A program made the position numbers and the translations under genes. DNA of 64,000 nucleotides from Geothermobacter hydrogeniphilus (GTDB taxonomy: Bacteria; Desulfobacterota; Desulfuromonadia; Desulfuromonadales; Geothermobacteraceae), in the NCBI RefSeq assembly GCF_002093115.1, contig NZ_NAAD01000008.1, positions 62,001-126,000 on the forward strand, in the 5' to 3' direction. A model generated the notes under the pieces. That model made no database searches. It was not told where the DNA came from and saw only the letters and a list, made by a program, of their open reading frames with translations. Positions 1 to 7,568 of this stretch are shown one piece after another (within the stretch, counting starts at the first letter, position 1; every line of letters starts with the position of its first letter).

Positions 1-237
1 ATGGAAGAAAGTGGCGATGTCGTCGTCACCCCGGTCTACGCGGTACCAGATGCAGGGAAGAGAGCGGTCGTCAAGGTAGGATGCGACCAGTGTCGTCTTG
101 CCGGCCCCGGCCGGGGCCGACACATAAACCACGGACCGGCCGGGTTTGGGGTCGAGCCGGCCAAACAGACTGTTTCTTCTGTAGACTCTCCATGAAACGG
201 GCCGGGTTATCTTGGCATATGCGTGTTCTGATCTCAT
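1..237 (-). CDS. MalT/LuxR-like ATP-dependent regulator, N-terminal fragment
   Basis: Open on the minus strand to the window edge, so only the first 79 residues are present. The start is the ATG at 235-237. Residues 24-50 read as a short lead-in (LFGRLDPKPGRSVVYVS) and a Walker A loop (APAGAGKTT, about residues 41-49). A segment resembling CIWYRVDRGDDD follows. This is the usual opening of STAND-type MalT/LuxR regulators, in which an NTPase switch precedes TPR-like repeats and a C-terminal LuxR helix-turn-helix. The DNA-binding part lies outside the window, so the LuxR assignment is inferred from the N-terminus alone. Codon choice and GC match the neighbours. A 57-bp inverted-repeat element sits 28 bp upstream of the start codon. 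Confidence 0.72.
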   Translation of the reverse strand, partial: MRSEHAYAKITRPVSWRVYRRNSLFGRLDPKPGRSVVYVSAPAGAGKTTLVASYLDDRSLPCIWYRVDRGDDDIATFFH

Positions 238-264
238 GCCCCGGGACCTTGCAGTTTGTATAAT

Positions 265-321
265 ACCTGAATCAGTGAGCCCCTTGCACTCTCCATCCAG
301 GAGGAACTCACGAATTCAGGT
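265..321. repeat. Short inverted-repeat element, family A, copy 1 (shortened)
   Basis: Left arm ACCTGAATCAGTGAG (265-279) faces right arm CTCACGAATTCAGGT (307-321). The core CTTGCACTCTCCATCCA is shared with copies at 11264 and 41027. Relative to those 74-bp copies, this one lacks about 17 bp of the interior. Confidence 0.8.
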
Positions 322-669
322 CACATTTACATAAAAGGGAAGGGCAGGGAGATTGCGATCATGGAGTCTCCCTGTAAATTTTTTACAGCCCCTGCCGGAC
401 CCGTCAGGCGGTGATCAGTTGTTTCGCCCGCCTGTGGCGGCACATAAAGGCGCCGTTTGCAGCAACTGCCCCGGCAGCGTCGAGGTCTGATGGCCAACCA
501 GGCTTCGGTGGCAAAATTCTTCTCGGTCGGCATGGTGTCGAACAGCAATTTCAGAACTTTGCGCTACGGGGTCTTCGGACGAGAAAGTGCACGCAAAGGC
601 CTTCATGTCAACCATTTTTTTTGTGCCCGAAAATTTTCAACAATCATGAACCTCTAAATATCACCTGTA
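322..669. other. Gene-free stretch upstream of the bat operon end
   Basis: No convincing gene was found. Short open frames on both strands lack family motifs and ribosome binding sites. A small hairpin, CTGTAAA-ttt-TTTACAG, sits at 372-388. The stretch may hold the remnant of a decayed gene, but no family was recognised. Confidence 0.4.
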
Positions 670-1713
670 TCAGTTACGGAAATGCCCTCGTTTTGTTGTG
701 AGGCCGGTCCTCAGCAGAGCGCGGCGGAGTTCGGGGGGAACTGAAACATCATCCGCCTGCCCGCCGGCGGCAAAACGCCGGTCACGCAGTTGCCAGTATC
801 TCTCCAACTGAGTCAGCAGCTCTTCGGAACCGCCGGCGGCGGCCAGTTGCGCGAGTCGCTGGCGGCGTGGTTCACACGGATGCTCTTCGTCGAGCCAGGC
901 ACGCAGATGTCTGGTCCGTCTGGTTTGACGGTAAAGGAAGGCTGTGGCGAGAAGCATCAGCAGCGCGATTGTCGCGGGCAGCAGCCGTCGGGACGGTTGC
1001 TGCCCGTCGACGCCGGTCTGATGATAGCGGCCGGTTCGCGGGTCGAACCAGTTCAACCCGACTCGCAGTTCCCCCCGGCCGCCGTCGGCCGGAGAGTACA
1101 GGTAACGCAGTCGGCGGACGAAGATGTTCCCCCGGCGTTGCAGCTGTTCGTCGAGCAGCGTCAGGAGGTCTCCGGGGCGGGCCGACAACGGTGATTGCGC
1201 CCGGGTGAGGTCGGCGTCACCGTTTAATTCCAGCACCACCTGCCGCCGTCCCCGGCCGACCTCGTCCACCAGCCGGTAGTCCAGTTGACCGACCATGCCG
1301 CTGAAACGGGCCGGTTTTCCCAGCTGCGGCAGGGGGCGGACATGGATCTGCAGGGGGGCGGGCTGCATGCGGAGGGATCTTCCCCCGGCTGTTGCCGCCG
1401 TCAGCAGCAGGGGGCCGGAACGCAGGGGCCTGACCAGCCGTCGCAGGTTTTCGACGACCTCGTCCGAGCGGGGCCCGGTCCGGCGGTGGACCGTCCCCGG
1501 GAGCTGCGCTTCAACAGCCAGTCCTGCCACTGCAGGCCAGTTGACATTGATTATGCCGCTGAGCCGGTCGCGGTGGACTGCCACGCTCAGGACGAACGCT
1601 TCCCCGAGGTAGGGCTCGGGATTCGAGACCAGCAGCCTCGCGCCGGGCTCGGCCCGGCTTGCGGTTGCGATCAGCAGCAGGGCCGTGATGATGAAGGGGA
1701 GTTTTTTCATCAC
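670..1713 (-). CDS. batD: BatD-like aerotolerance protein
   Basis: A 347-residue protein with a signal peptide (residues 1-21, ending near ASRAEP), an extracytoplasmic beta-sandwich region with the PEPYLGEAFVL opening typical of BatD, and one membrane span near residue 240 (LLPATIALLMLLATAFLY). A charged cytoplasmic tail follows. BatD proteins work with the von Willebrand A proteins BatA and BatB at the inner membrane and are linked to oxygen or envelope stress tolerance; the biochemistry is unresolved. It is the last gene of the rpoH-moxR-bat run and overlaps the upstream gene by 4 bp, so translational coupling is likely. It is shorter than many BatD proteins (often over 500 residues), consistent with a single immunoglobulin-like repeat set. 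Confidence 0.8.
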   Translation of the reverse strand: MMKKLPFIITALLLIATASRAEPGARLLVSNPEPYLGEAFVLSVAVHRDRLSGIINVNWPAVAGLAVEAQLPGTVHRRTGPRSDEVVENLRRLVRPLRSGPLLLTAATAGGRSLRMQPAPLQIHVRPLPQLGKPARFSGMVGQLDYRLVDEVGRGRRQVVLELNGDADLTRAQSPLSARPGDLLTLLDEQLQRRGNIFVRRLRYLYSPADGGRGELRVGLNWFDPRTGRYHQTGVDGQQPSRRLLPATIALLMLLATAFLYRQTRRTRHLRAWLDEEHPCEPRRQRLAQLAAAGGSEELLTQLERYWQLRDRRFAAGGQADDVSVPPELRRALLRTGLTTKRGHFRN

Positions 1714-3074
1714 CAGTCCTTCTCCAGGATACTGTCATGGATGGTGAGCGTTTCCGGCGCCGTCTCGGTTTCAGAGAAGGGTTTGATGACTGTGCCCCTG
1801 AGCATCTCCCGGGCTTCCGCGGCCGACAGTTTCCGGTTGTTCCCCGATGGCTCCGGGCGCTTTTGTCGTCCGTCATTCCCGTCACCTGCCGGTTGCCGGG
1901 CCAGCTGCCGGATGGCGAAAGAGAGATCAGCGGCACTGTCGTCCGCTCCGGGGTCGGCAAGCAGGGCTGTTTCACAGCGGCGGAGTGCGTCCCGATAGCG
2001 GTGGGCGGCAACCAGGCTGCTGCAGGCGTTGTGCAGTGCCGCGGCTCGTTCCCCGCCGGTAAGCAGTGCCGCCGAGCGGTCGAAGAGCCGCGCCGCCGCG
2101 ACCCGGTCCGACTGCTTCAGCCCCCTCTCGAACAGCGTCCGGCCTGCGTCACTGCCGGTATCCCGGTCGCAGCCGCCGAGGACCAGCAGGACGGCCAGGA
2201 CCAGCGCCCCGCTGGTTTTTCGGGGTAGGTCGATCTGCCGCAGGAACAACAGCAGCAGGGCCGGCAACAGCAATGAGATATTGTCGAGAGGACGCGGCGA
2301 TGCCGGCGGACGCCAGCGCTTGAGCAGGCTGGAGATTGCCGGTGTCGTGCCCTCGTCGGGCAGCAGCCGACCGCCGGTTTGTTCCGCCAGACGTTTCAGT
2401 CTTGCCGGATCGGGGGGCGAGACCGCCGGTTGCCCCGCCAGGGTCCGTCCCGGGACCGGGCGCGGCTGACGATCCCCGGGAAGGATCGCGTAAACGGGTA
2501 TATCGTTCGCGACTCGCGGGGCGGGGGTGGCCACGGTCCGCTCGCCATCGCTGAAGAGCAGGATTGCCTTCTCGCCCCTGACGCCTTCCAGTTGGCGATG
2601 GGCGAGTTCCAGGGCTTCCTCCGGGGCTGACCCGGGGGCAGCGACCTGGCCCGGCTGCAGGGCGCGGAGGAAAAAACGCAGGGCCTGGTGATCGTCGGTC
2701 AGGGGGACCTGGGTGACAGCTTCGCCGGCGAAGGGGATGAGAGCTATCTGCGCGCCGGGAAGGCCGTCCAGCAGAGCGTTGACTTCCTGGCGTGCCAGGT
2801 CAAGGCGACTCAGCCCTTTGTCGCGCAGCCCCATGCTGGGTGAAACATCGATCGCCACAGCCACCGCAAGCGCCGGCTGTGTGCGGGGTGCGGCGCGTCC
2901 TTCGTTCGGCAGTGGCTGCATCAGCAGTCCGAGGGCGGCCAGGCTGAAAAGGTCGTAACACAGGCGTGACCAGCTTGTGCGGCGGATGAAGGCCGCCTGC
3001 CGGCCGCGACAGAAGGTCCATTCACGCCAGCCGAGCAGCAGCGCCAGGGAGACCGGCAACAGCAGCCAGGTCAT
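1710..3074 (-). CDS. batB: BatB/BatC-type protein (vWA domain plus TPR tail)
   Basis: 454 residues. Two N-terminal membrane segments (about 3-18 and 40-55) precede a von Willebrand A domain whose metal-ion-dependent adhesion site is intact (AIDVSPSMG, Asp76-Ser78-Ser80). A further membrane segment follows near residues 260-285, and then a tail of alpha-helical repeats (about 290-400) that looks like the TPR protein BatC. It is therefore read as a BatB-BatC fusion. In Bat clusters BatB and BatC are often separate neighbours, so fusion fits a complex of the two. It overlaps both neighbours by 4 bp (ATGA junctions). The hydrophobic segment ending LGGCDRD resembles a lipobox but lies internally, so it is probably only a membrane anchor. 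Confidence 0.82.
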   Translation of the reverse strand: MTWLLLPVSLALLLGWREWTFCRGRQAAFIRRTSWSRLCYDLFSLAALGLLMQPLPNEGRAAPRTQPALAVAVAIDVSPSMGLRDKGLSRLDLARQEVNALLDGLPGAQIALIPFAGEAVTQVPLTDDHQALRFFLRALQPGQVAAPGSAPEEALELAHRQLEGVRGEKAILLFSDGERTVATPAPRVANDIPVYAILPGDRQPRPVPGRTLAGQPAVSPPDPARLKRLAEQTGGRLLPDEGTTPAISSLLKRWRPPASPRPLDNISLLLPALLLLFLRQIDLPRKTSGALVLAVLLVLGGCDRDTGSDAGRTLFERGLKQSDRVAAARLFDRSAALLTGGERAAALHNACSSLVAAHRYRDALRRCETALLADPGADDSAADLSFAIRQLARQPAGDGNDGRQKRPEPSGNNRKLSAAEAREMLRGTVIKPFSETETAPETLTIHDSILEKDW

Positions 3075-4051
3075 GGCAGCCTCCGCAGCCAGCCGCGGAA
3101 CAGCAGCAGTTCCAGCAACAGCAGCGCCACCAGCCAGGGGCGGATCAGCGGTGCGAGGGGACGGTCGTGGTTGATCGTCTGTTCCTCCAGGGGACTTTTT
3201 TCCAGTTTGTCGATCTGTCGGTAAACCTGTTTCAGCGTGTCGGCGTCGGTCGCCCGGAAGAATTTTCCGCCGGTCTGTTGAGCGATCGCCTGTAGCAGGG
3301 GTTCGTCGAGGGTGGCCAGCCGGGCCCGGCCGGGGTGTCCCGGCGGCAGCGGGCCGCGCGCGGTGAAATGCAGCGGCGCCCCCTGTTCGGTTCCGAAGCC
3401 GATGGTGTAGATGCGGATGCCGAGCGCGGCCGCCGTCTTGCCGGCAATTGCCGGCGCGAGGCGGCCCCGGTTCGACCGGCCGTCGGTAAGCAGGATGATG
3501 GCGCGGCTGCGGGCGCGGGAATCCTTGAGCCGGTCAGCGGCCGCCGCCAGCGCGTCGCCGATCGCGGTTCCGGTGCCCCGTTGCTCGGCCTGAACCGCGC
3601 GCAGTCGTTGCGCGATCTGTTGCCGGTTGCCGGTGGCCGGGGCAAGGAGAAACGGGGTGCCGGCGAAGAGAATGACGCCGACCCGGTCGTTGCGCCGTCC
3701 GGCGATGAAATCGGCGGCCGCTTCACGGGCAACCGTCATCCGGTCCGGGGGGATGTCGGCGGCTGTCATGCTGGCCGAAATGTCGAGGACCAGCATCATC
3801 TCGATCCCTTCCCGGTTGATGCTGGTGGTCGTTCGGCGCAGCACCGGTCCGGCCAGCAGAATCAGCAGCAGGGTCAGCAGCAGCGCGGACAGGTACGGCT
3901 GCAGCCGGGCGAGGCGCAGTTTCCAGCCGGGTCGGCGCGCCTGGAAGACCCGCAGGCTGGAGACGGTCAGTGCCCGGCGGCCGGTTCGAAAGGGCAGCAG
4001 CGCCAGCGGCAGCAACAGCAGCCATAACGGGTTGGACCAGAGCAGGTTCAT
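3071..4051 (-). CDS. batA: BatA-type vWA membrane protein
   Basis: 326 residues with the BatA layout: two N-terminal membrane spans (about 4-20 and 53-70), a von Willebrand A domain beginning MLVLDISASMT (Asp90-Ser92-Ser94 of the metal site), and a C-terminal span near residues 300-318. The segment ATGTAIGDALAAA-like (about 165-180) supplies the third metal-site loop and ILLTDGRSNRG the later Asp. It sits between the BatD-like small protein and the BatB/C fusion with 4-bp overlaps at both ends. Proteins of this family associate with MoxR ATPases, one of which is encoded three genes upstream, probably as a chaperone-like partner. Confidence 0.86.
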   Translation of the reverse strand: MNLLWSNPLWLLLLPLALLPFRTGRRALTVSSLRVFQARRPGWKLRLARLQPYLSALLLTLLLILLAGPVLRRTTTSINREGIEMMLVLDISASMTAADIPPDRMTVAREAAADFIAGRRNDRVGVILFAGTPFLLAPATGNRQQIAQRLRAVQAEQRGTGTAIGDALAAAADRLKDSRARSRAIILLTDGRSNRGRLAPAIAGKTAAALGIRIYTIGFGTEQGAPLHFTARGPLPPGHPGRARLATLDEPLLQAIAQQTGGKFFRATDADTLKQVYRQIDKLEKSPLEEQTINHDRPLAPLIRPWLVALLLLELLLFRGWLRRLP

Positions 4052-4701
4052 TTCTCTTTCTCCAGTTCCGTCAGGCGTTGCCGCCAGGCGTCCAGTTCCT
4101 CACCGGTCGGTGGATAAGGACCGAAACGCCACGCTGTCAGCATCTTCTGCAGCTGCGTTTTGCCACCACCGGGGGGCAGCGTCTCAAGCCGGTCGGCCAT
4201 GTCCGCGAAGCGGTTGTCCCCGACCTCCGTCGGCCCGGTCCGATGCTTGCGCATCAGCAGCAGTCCGGCCGCCGCCGTGGCCGGCAGCAGGCCCCACCAC
4301 CATGCACCGGGCAGCCTTTCACCCGTGGGCAGGGGGCGAAGGGCGCTCGGTTGCCGGATGTCACGATAGGGGTCATCGATGTCGATCGTTCGGGAGGGAG
4401 AATTCCAGCTGCGGCTTCCTTTGTACAGCGGGAATTCGGGGAGTCGTGCCGGACCGGGACGCAACGGCAGCAGGGTGATGTGCAGCCGGTCCTCTTCGAT
4501 GACCGGTCGGCCGAGCAGGCGGAAGGGACGCAGATCGGGATAGTCGCTCAGCTGCCAGTCGGTTCCGGGGAGTTGAACGGTGATCTCAAGAGGCGTCCCC
4601 AGTCGGGGCGGATCGGGTTCGATCCGCAGCGGATTTACCGCGGCGCCCAGCAGCAGCGGCAGCATCCCCGCCAGCAGCAGGCCGTAGAATCGGCGTTTCA
4701 T
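4048..4701 (-). CDS. Short BatD-like/DUF4381-like membrane protein
   Basis: 217 residues from the ATG at 4699-4701. This start overlaps the upstream stop by 4 bp and opens directly on a signal peptide (MKRRFYGLLLAGMLPLLLGA). A longer upstream reading is possible but lacks the signal. A beta-rich periplasmic stretch beginning NPLRIEPDPPRLGTPLEITV precedes one membrane span (about 125-142) and a cytoplasmic helix-rich tail. The arrangement is that of a reduced BatD or DUF4381 protein, which occurs between DUF58 and vWA genes in many MoxR clusters. The family call rests mainly on layout and context. Confidence 0.65.
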   Translation of the reverse strand: MKRRFYGLLLAGMLPLLLGAAVNPLRIEPDPPRLGTPLEITVQLPGTDWQLSDYPDLRPFRLLGRPVIEEDRLHITLLPLRPGPARLPEFPLYKGSRSWNSPSRTIDIDDPYRDIRQPSALRPLPTGERLPGAWWWGLLPATAAAGLLLMRKHRTGPTEVGDNRFADMADRLETLPPGGGKTQLQKMLTAWRFGPYPPTGEELDAWRQRLTELEKEK

Positions 4702-5534
4702 GACCGTCTCCGGCGTCGCAGGAAGAAACGGCGCAAGGGCGGCAGAACGGGGTGTCCGCCTGCCAGTTTCAGCAGCTCGATTCCACAACCGCGCAGGGTG
4801 GTGGACAGCTGTTGATCCTCCCGCTGCCAGAGCAGGTGGCTGGTGCTGCCGTCGCAGAGGGTTGCGGCACCGGTTTCGGCATCGCGCAGCAGCAGCGGCG
4901 CTGCCGGCAGCCGCGCTTCTTCCGGGTCGCGCAGCAGCACCGCGATCAGGTCATGGCGGGAGGCGACACGCTGCAGCAGGGCTGTCGGCAGCGCGGCGTG
5001 GAAATCGGACAGCAGCAGGATCAGTCCCGGTCGGCGCAGCAGACGCAACGCCTTGTCGAGGGGCGGAGCCAGACGGGTGCCGGTCGCGGTTCGCGGATGA
5101 TCATCCAGTCGTCCCAGCAGACGGTGGACCTGGGTTGTGCTGTTGCCCGGCGGCAGCACCAGTTCGGTTTCTTCGGCGAATCCGACCAGGCCGACCCGGT
5201 CACGCTGGGCAACGGCGGCAAAGGCGAGCAGCGCGACGGCCTCCTGCAGCAGCGCGAACTTGACCGGGGTGATCGAGCGCGACAGGTCGGTCAGCAGCAG
5301 CACCTGGCGACTGCGTTCCTCCTGGTAGCAGCGGATGTGCGGCTGGCCCTGGCGGGCGGTGTGGTTCCAGTCGATCAGGCGCGGGTCGTCTCCCGGCTGG
5401 TAGGGGCGCAACTCGGCGAATTCGAGTCCCTGGCCGCGAAAGCGGGAGCGTTCTCCACCGCCCAGCAAACCGGCCAGCTGCCGTCGGGAGGTCAGCTCCA
5501 GTTGCCGGATCTGTCTGCTTCGCGAAAGGGTCAT
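4698..5534 (-). CDS. DUF58 domain protein of the MoxR/Bat cluster
   Basis: 278 residues with no membrane span. It contains the DUF58 core motif YQPGDDPRLIDWNHTAR (about residues 45-61) followed by a vWA-like fold (LLLTDLSRSI, LVGFAEETELVLPP, LILLLSDFHAAL). DUF58 proteins sit next to MoxR ATPases and vWA proteins almost universally; the domain resembles a vWA domain whose metal site is often incomplete. Here DLSRS preserves the spacing of Asp-x-Ser-x-Ser. The gene lies 23 bp downstream of moxR and overlaps the next gene by 4 bp. Confidence 0.85.
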   Translation of the reverse strand: MTLSRSRQIRQLELTSRRQLAGLLGGGERSRFRGQGLEFAELRPYQPGDDPRLIDWNHTARQGQPHIRCYQEERSRQVLLLTDLSRSITPVKFALLQEAVALLAFAAVAQRDRVGLVGFAEETELVLPPGNSTTQVHRLLGRLDDHPRTATGTRLAPPLDKALRLLRRPGLILLLSDFHAALPTALLQRVASRHDLIAVLLRDPEEARLPAAPLLLRDAETGAATLCDGSTSHLLWQREDQQLSTTLRGCGIELLKLAGGHPVLPPLRRFFLRRRRRS

Positions 5535-5557
5535 GGCGGTCGCCGGCGGGTGAGGTG

Positions 5558-6559
5558 TCAGGGTGTCGGAAGGGTTTTCAGCAACTGGTCGATGATCTGA
5601 TCGGGGGTGTGTCCGTCCGCTTCCGCTTCGTAGCTGAGCAGCAGCCGGTGACGCAGTACCGGATGAGCGATGCTGTACAGGTCGTCGGGGACCACGTAGC
5701 TGCGGCCGCGGATGAAGGCCAGCGCCTTGGCGGCCCGTGCTAGGGCGATGCTGCCGCGCGGGGAGATGCCGTGGGCGATCAGAGGGGCGAGCTGGTCGGC
5801 GCCGAAGCGTTGCGGCTCACGGCTCGCGGCGGTCAGGTCGAGCAGATGGTCAAGCAGCTCCGGCGCCAGGTGGATCTCCCGCACCTGTTCGCGGGCCGCG
5901 GCCAGCTGCTCCCTGCCGATGCGCAACCGCGGGGTCGGGGCGCTGCCGGAGCTGTGGGCGATCACCATCCGCTGTTCCGCCTCGCGGGACGGATAGTCAA
6001 CATGCAGTTTGAGAAAAAAACGGTCGAGCTGGGCTTCCGGCAGGGGGTAGGTTCCCTCCTGCTCCAGCGGATTCTGGGTGGCCAGGACGAAAAAGGGGTC
6101 GGGCAGCCGGTGGCTGGTTTCGCCGAGGGTCACCTGGCCCTCCTCCATGGCTTCGAGCAGCGCCGACTGTACCTTGGCCGGGGCGCGGTTGATTTCATCA
6201 GCCAGCAGCACCTGGGTGAAGACCGGCCCTTTGCGGGTGCGGAACTCTCCGCTCGGAGGATGATAGATGGGGGTGCCGGTCAGATCTGCCGGCAGCAGGT
6301 CGGGAGTGAACTGGATACGCTGGAAGTCGAGGTCGAGCAGTCTGGCCAGGGTTTTTGCGGCCAGGGTTTTGGCCAGGCCCGGTACGCCCTCGATGAGTAC
6401 GTGGCCGCCGCACAGCAGGCCGACCAGCATGCCTTCGATCAGGGACTGCTGACCGTGGACGATCTCTTCGGCGGCGGCCAGCAGTTCCGGGATGAAGGCA
6501 CCGGTTTTCCGGACGCGGGCATCATCCCGGGTCAGGCGGCTGTGGGCGGACTCAGGCAC
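5558..6559 (-). CDS. moxR: MoxR-family AAA+ ATPase
   Basis: 333 residues. Walker A GVPGLAKT (58-65), Walker B LLADEINRAP (118-127), a sensor segment FVLATQNP and the MoxR-typical EGTYPLPEAQLDRF are all intact. MoxR ATPases act as chaperones for vWA-domain proteins such as the Bat proteins encoded downstream. The start is a GTG at 6557-6559 inside the 3' end of rpoH (28-bp overlap). It is chosen because a strong Shine-Dalgarno, GAAGGAGG, lies 7 bases before it, also within rpoH. MoxR synthesis is therefore probably coupled to translation of the heat-shock sigma factor. Confidence 0.92.
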   Translation of the reverse strand: MPESAHSRLTRDDARVRKTGAFIPELLAAAEEIVHGQQSLIEGMLVGLLCGGHVLIEGVPGLAKTLAAKTLARLLDLDFQRIQFTPDLLPADLTGTPIYHPPSGEFRTRKGPVFTQVLLADEINRAPAKVQSALLEAMEEGQVTLGETSHRLPDPFFVLATQNPLEQEGTYPLPEAQLDRFFLKLHVDYPSREAEQRMVIAHSSGSAPTPRLRIGREQLAAAREQVREIHLAPELLDHLLDLTAASREPQRFGADQLAPLIAHGISPRGSIALARAAKALAFIRGRSYVVPDDLYSIAHPVLRHRLLLSYEAEADGHTPDQIIDQLLKTLPTP

Positions 6560-7389
6560 TGAAGTGCCTCCTTCATTTTTTTCAGGGCATTCTGCTCGAT
6601 CTGACGGACACGCTCGCGGCTGATGCCGTAGCGGTCGGCCAGCTCCTGCAGGGTCAGGGGCGGATCGTCCAGCAGGCGTGCCGCAACAATATCACGTTCC
6701 CGGGGCTTCAGGCGAGACAATGCCTCGCCGACCTGTTTGCGACGCTGCTCGTCTTCCTGTCGCTCTGCCAGCAGTTCTTCCTGGTTGGCGCGTTCATCCG
6801 CCAGTGAATCCATCAGGCTGTAGTCATCCCCGTCGACCAGTTTCAGGTCCAGGGAGGCATCCCGGGCGTGCATCCGCTGTTCCATTTCCTCGACTTCGGT
6901 GGTGCGGACATCGAGTTCGGCGGCGATCTCTTCACTGTTGCTGCCGCCGGTAAGGCGTTTCAGGGCCTCGCGCGTCTGGTTGAGTTTGAAGAAAAGCTTC
7001 TTCTGTGCCTGGGTGGTGCCGATCTTGACCAGCGACCAGCTTTTGATGATGAAGTTCTGGATATAGGCCCGGATCCACCAGACCGCGTAGGAGATCAGGC
7101 GGATGCCGCGATCCGGATCGAATTTCTTGACCGCCAGCATCAGGCCGATGTTTCCTTCCTGGACCAGGTCGAGCAACTTGCAGCCGTAGTTGCGGTATTC
7201 GTAGGCGATCTTGACCACGAAGCGCAGGTTGCCGGTGACCAGGCGCTCGGCGGCGGTCAGGTCGCCCTGGTCGCGGTAGCGGCGGGCGAGATCGATTTCC
7301 TGCTCTGGAGTCAGCAGTTCGAAACGATTCACCTGGGCCATGTAGTGTTCGAAATTGTCGCTGACAACAGCTAGCGCGAGGTCGCTCAT
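6532..7389 (-). CDS. rpoH: RNA polymerase heat-shock sigma factor RpoH (sigma-32)
   Basis: 285 residues, the normal size. Region 2 is clear (GNLRFVVKIAYEYRNYG, LLDLVQEGNIGLM, SYAVWWIRAYIQ). The RpoH box QKKLFFKL (129-136) separates it from RpoD/RpoS. Region 4.2 ends in a helix-turn-helix (LTLQELADRYGISRERVRQ, near 243-262). It would direct polymerase to heat-shock promoters. A sigma70-like promoter and a CIRCE operator lie immediately upstream (7431-7489), so HrcA should repress it. A GGAGG ribosome site is at 7397-7401. It heads the run of moxR and bat genes, tying that membrane stress module to heat-shock control. Confidence 0.95.
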   Translation of the reverse strand: MSDLALAVVSDNFEHYMAQVNRFELLTPEQEIDLARRYRDQGDLTAAERLVTGNLRFVVKIAYEYRNYGCKLLDLVQEGNIGLMLAVKKFDPDRGIRLISYAVWWIRAYIQNFIIKSWSLVKIGTTQAQKKLFFKLNQTREALKRLTGGSNSEEIAAELDVRTTEVEEMEQRMHARDASLDLKLVDGDDYSLMDSLADERANQEELLAERQEDEQRRKQVGEALSRLKPRERDIVAARLLDDPPLTLQELADRYGISRERVRQIEQNALKKMKEALQCLSPPTAA

Positions 7390-7430
7390 GTCGTCACCTC
7401 CAGGATGTTTTCTTTTGTAAGATCAAGTCA

Positions 7431-7457
7431 TTGGCACTCTCGACCGGAGAGTGCCAA
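7431..7457. promoter_or_regulatory. CIRCE element (HrcA operator)
   Basis: TTGGCACTC (7431-7439), a 9-base spacer, then GAGTGCCAA (7449-7457). This is a perfect 9-bp inverted repeat with the 9-base spacing of CIRCE (consensus TTAGCACTC-N9-GAGTGCTAA, one change per arm). It lies 3 bases after the -10 of the rpoH promoter, where bound HrcA would cover the start site. Confidence 0.95.
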
Positions 7458-7460
7458 ATC

Positions 7461-7489
7461 TTTATAGCAAACTCTTCCGCCGCTGGCAA
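7461..7489 (-). promoter_or_regulatory. Sigma70-like promoter of rpoH operon
   Basis: On the minus strand, -35 TTGCCA (7489-7484), a 17-base spacer and -10 TATAAA (7466-7461). The CIRCE operator follows at once. Confidence 0.75.
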
Positions 7490-7511
7490 GAGGTCCGGGC
7501 AAGATCGGAGG

Positions 7512-7540
7512 TTGACAGTCCCGGTTTGCCTTCCGATAAT
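7512..7540 (+). promoter_or_regulatory. Sigma70-like promoter of crcB
   Basis: TTGACA (7512-7517), a 17-base spacer and GATAAT (7535-7540). This is nearly the consensus. AGGAG at 7554-7558 and the crcB ATG at 7569 follow. No fluoride riboswitch fold could be recognised in the short leader. Confidence 0.78.
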
Positions 7541-7568
7541 GTCGCGAACCCTCAGGAGCTACAGAGTC

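Noticed and set aside
327-701. Overlapping short frames on both strands between the MalT-like gene and batD
   Set aside because: No ribosome sites, no motifs, unusual composition; at most a decayed gene that I cannot name.
7431-7568. TTG start extending crcB through the CIRCE element
   Set aside because: The ATG at 7569 has a proper ribosome site and matches the family start; the TTG is part of the operator and lies upstream of the crcB promoter.
7541-7568. Fluoride riboswitch before crcB
   Set aside because: The leader after the -10 is too short, and no crcB-motif pseudoknot segments are visible.
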